From positions 1 to 44,651 of the forward strand of contig CAMAZH010000015.1 of the NCBI GenBank assembly GCA_945863035.1: a stretch of DNA of 44,651 nucleotides. Reading direction: 5' to 3'. The DNA comes from Chitinophaga pinensis (GTDB lineage: Bacteria > Bacteroidota > Bacteroidia > Bacteroidales > GCA-2748055). The position numbers and the translations under genes are program-made. Below, in pieces: positions 44,187-44,651 of this stretch; the stretch's first letter is position 1, and every line of letters begins with the position of its first letter. The notes under the pieces were generated by a model. The model did not search any database, had not been told where the DNA came from, and saw only the letters and a program-made list of their open reading frames with translations.

Positions 44187-44620
44187 GAGTTCGATCGGAA
44201 CGAAATGGATCAGCGCAGGGCTCGCCCTGTGGCCCGGGGGGACGAAAGGAATGTCGAATGTCGAACGCTGAACGCTGAACGCCGAACGTCGAACGCCGAA
44301 CGCCGAATGTCGAACGCCGAACGCCGAATGTCGAAAGCAGGTTGGAAAGGTGAAGGAAGGGGCAGAGAAGCCCTAGTTCCAACGGAACGAAATGGATCAG
44401 CGCAGGGCTTGCCCTGTGGCCCGGGGGGGACGAAAGGAATGTCGAATGTCGAACGCCGAATATCCAATGTCGAAGGGAGAAAGGGGGATGACTGCCGAAC
44501 GTCGAACGCCGAATTTCCAATGTCGAAGGGGGGGAAGAGAAAGTTGGGAAGGTGAAGGAAGAAGTTTTGAATTCTGAGTTCCAACGGAACGAAATGTAAA
44601 AGCGCAGGGCTTGCCCTGTG
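44187..44620 (+). repeat. Family A palindromic repeats (3 copies) alternating with GTCGAACGCCGAA short tandem repeats
   Basis: Copies of the family A element start at 44187, 44374 and 44576. Between them run arrays built from GTCGAACGCCGAACGTCGAA-like words (44251-44337, 44440-44525). The first two cassettes share element, the following GTGGCCCGGGGGG-ACGAAAGGAATG and the array start, so a unit of about 187 bp has been duplicated. Open frames here are products of the repeats and not genes. Confidence 0.8.
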
Positions 44621-44651
44621 AATAAAGTGAATGGTTGGTTAAAAGGGCTGA

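Noticed and set aside
44251-44525. CRISPR-like look of alternating repeats
   Set aside because: Words are 9-10 bp, imperfect and without unique spacers of constant length; no cas gene nearby.
44149-44584. Overlapping frames on both strands rich in RRTSNAERRMS-like or FDIRRSAFD-like peptides
   Set aside because: Peptides are translations of the short tandem repeats; no start signals or domain content.
1-44651. tRNA, rRNA, insertion sequences or prophage genes
   Set aside because: Spacers were read for cloverleaf and CCA-end patterns and frames for transposase or phage motifs; none were found.

Overview
The window is chromosomal DNA of a member of the Bacteroidota, most likely an uncultured Bacteroidales-type anaerobe. 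The evidence is a SprB/Ig-repeat surface adhesin, Bacteroidota-style promoters (-7 box TAnnTTTG, with a TTG near -33 in the best cases), an IleRS with the GIHH variant of the HIGH motif, a long IspG with a large insertion, a DnaG whose zinc ligands are replaced, and a NusG-like protein of the UpxY type. The species cannot be named from the sequence. There is no tRNA, rRNA, CRISPR array, transposase or prophage.

Layout. 1-5695 (minus) is the 5' part of a giant secreted adhesin with 19 Ig-like units of exactly 222 bp, preceded by a small secreted protein (5706-6134). 6466-8986 (minus) is rbfA, a methyltransferase and a LolC/E-type permease. 9236-10020 (minus) is a HEPN/MNT (HepT/MntA-like) toxin-antitoxin pair. 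10402-15225 holds trpS, metK (minus, with a probable SAM-II riboswitch), a secreted TPR protein and ung. 15338-16861 (minus) is a 4Fe-4S protein and its likely Rrf2 regulator. 17254-25411 holds a VanZ-like protein and a small exopolysaccharide group: initiating sugar-phosphate transferase, Wzi-like outer-membrane protein, gmd and fcl for GDP-L-fucose, a YhbP-like protein (minus) and an extended SDR. 25520-32722 holds ribE, an orphan histidine kinase, ileS, a DksA/TraR-like protein, lspA and a TetR regulator. 33028-38060 holds dnaG, a cytidylate-kinase-like protein, a lipoprotein and a membrane protein resembling YciB fused to a NUDIX domain. 38289-44011 holds a patatin-like lipase, a NusG-like antiterminator, a YihX-like HAD phosphatase, cysS and ispG.

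Most genes are housekeeping. The accessory content is the adhesin, the toxin-antitoxin pair, the polysaccharide genes and an unusual amount of intergenic repeat DNA. The repeats include two dispersed palindromic families (38.1 and 44.2-44.6 kb; 9.1 and 35.9 kb), several short-period low-complexity families, a 20-bp inverted repeat at 17.0 kb, and a 49-bp direct repeat on both sides of the VanZ gene.

The points most worth following are the SAM-II-like aptamer, which sits directly at the metK promoter but is separated from the ORF by a dispersed repeat; the YciB-NUDIX fusion; the indel-free 19-unit adhesin array; the zinc-ligand loss in both DnaG and the DksA/TraR protein; and the palindromic repeat family.
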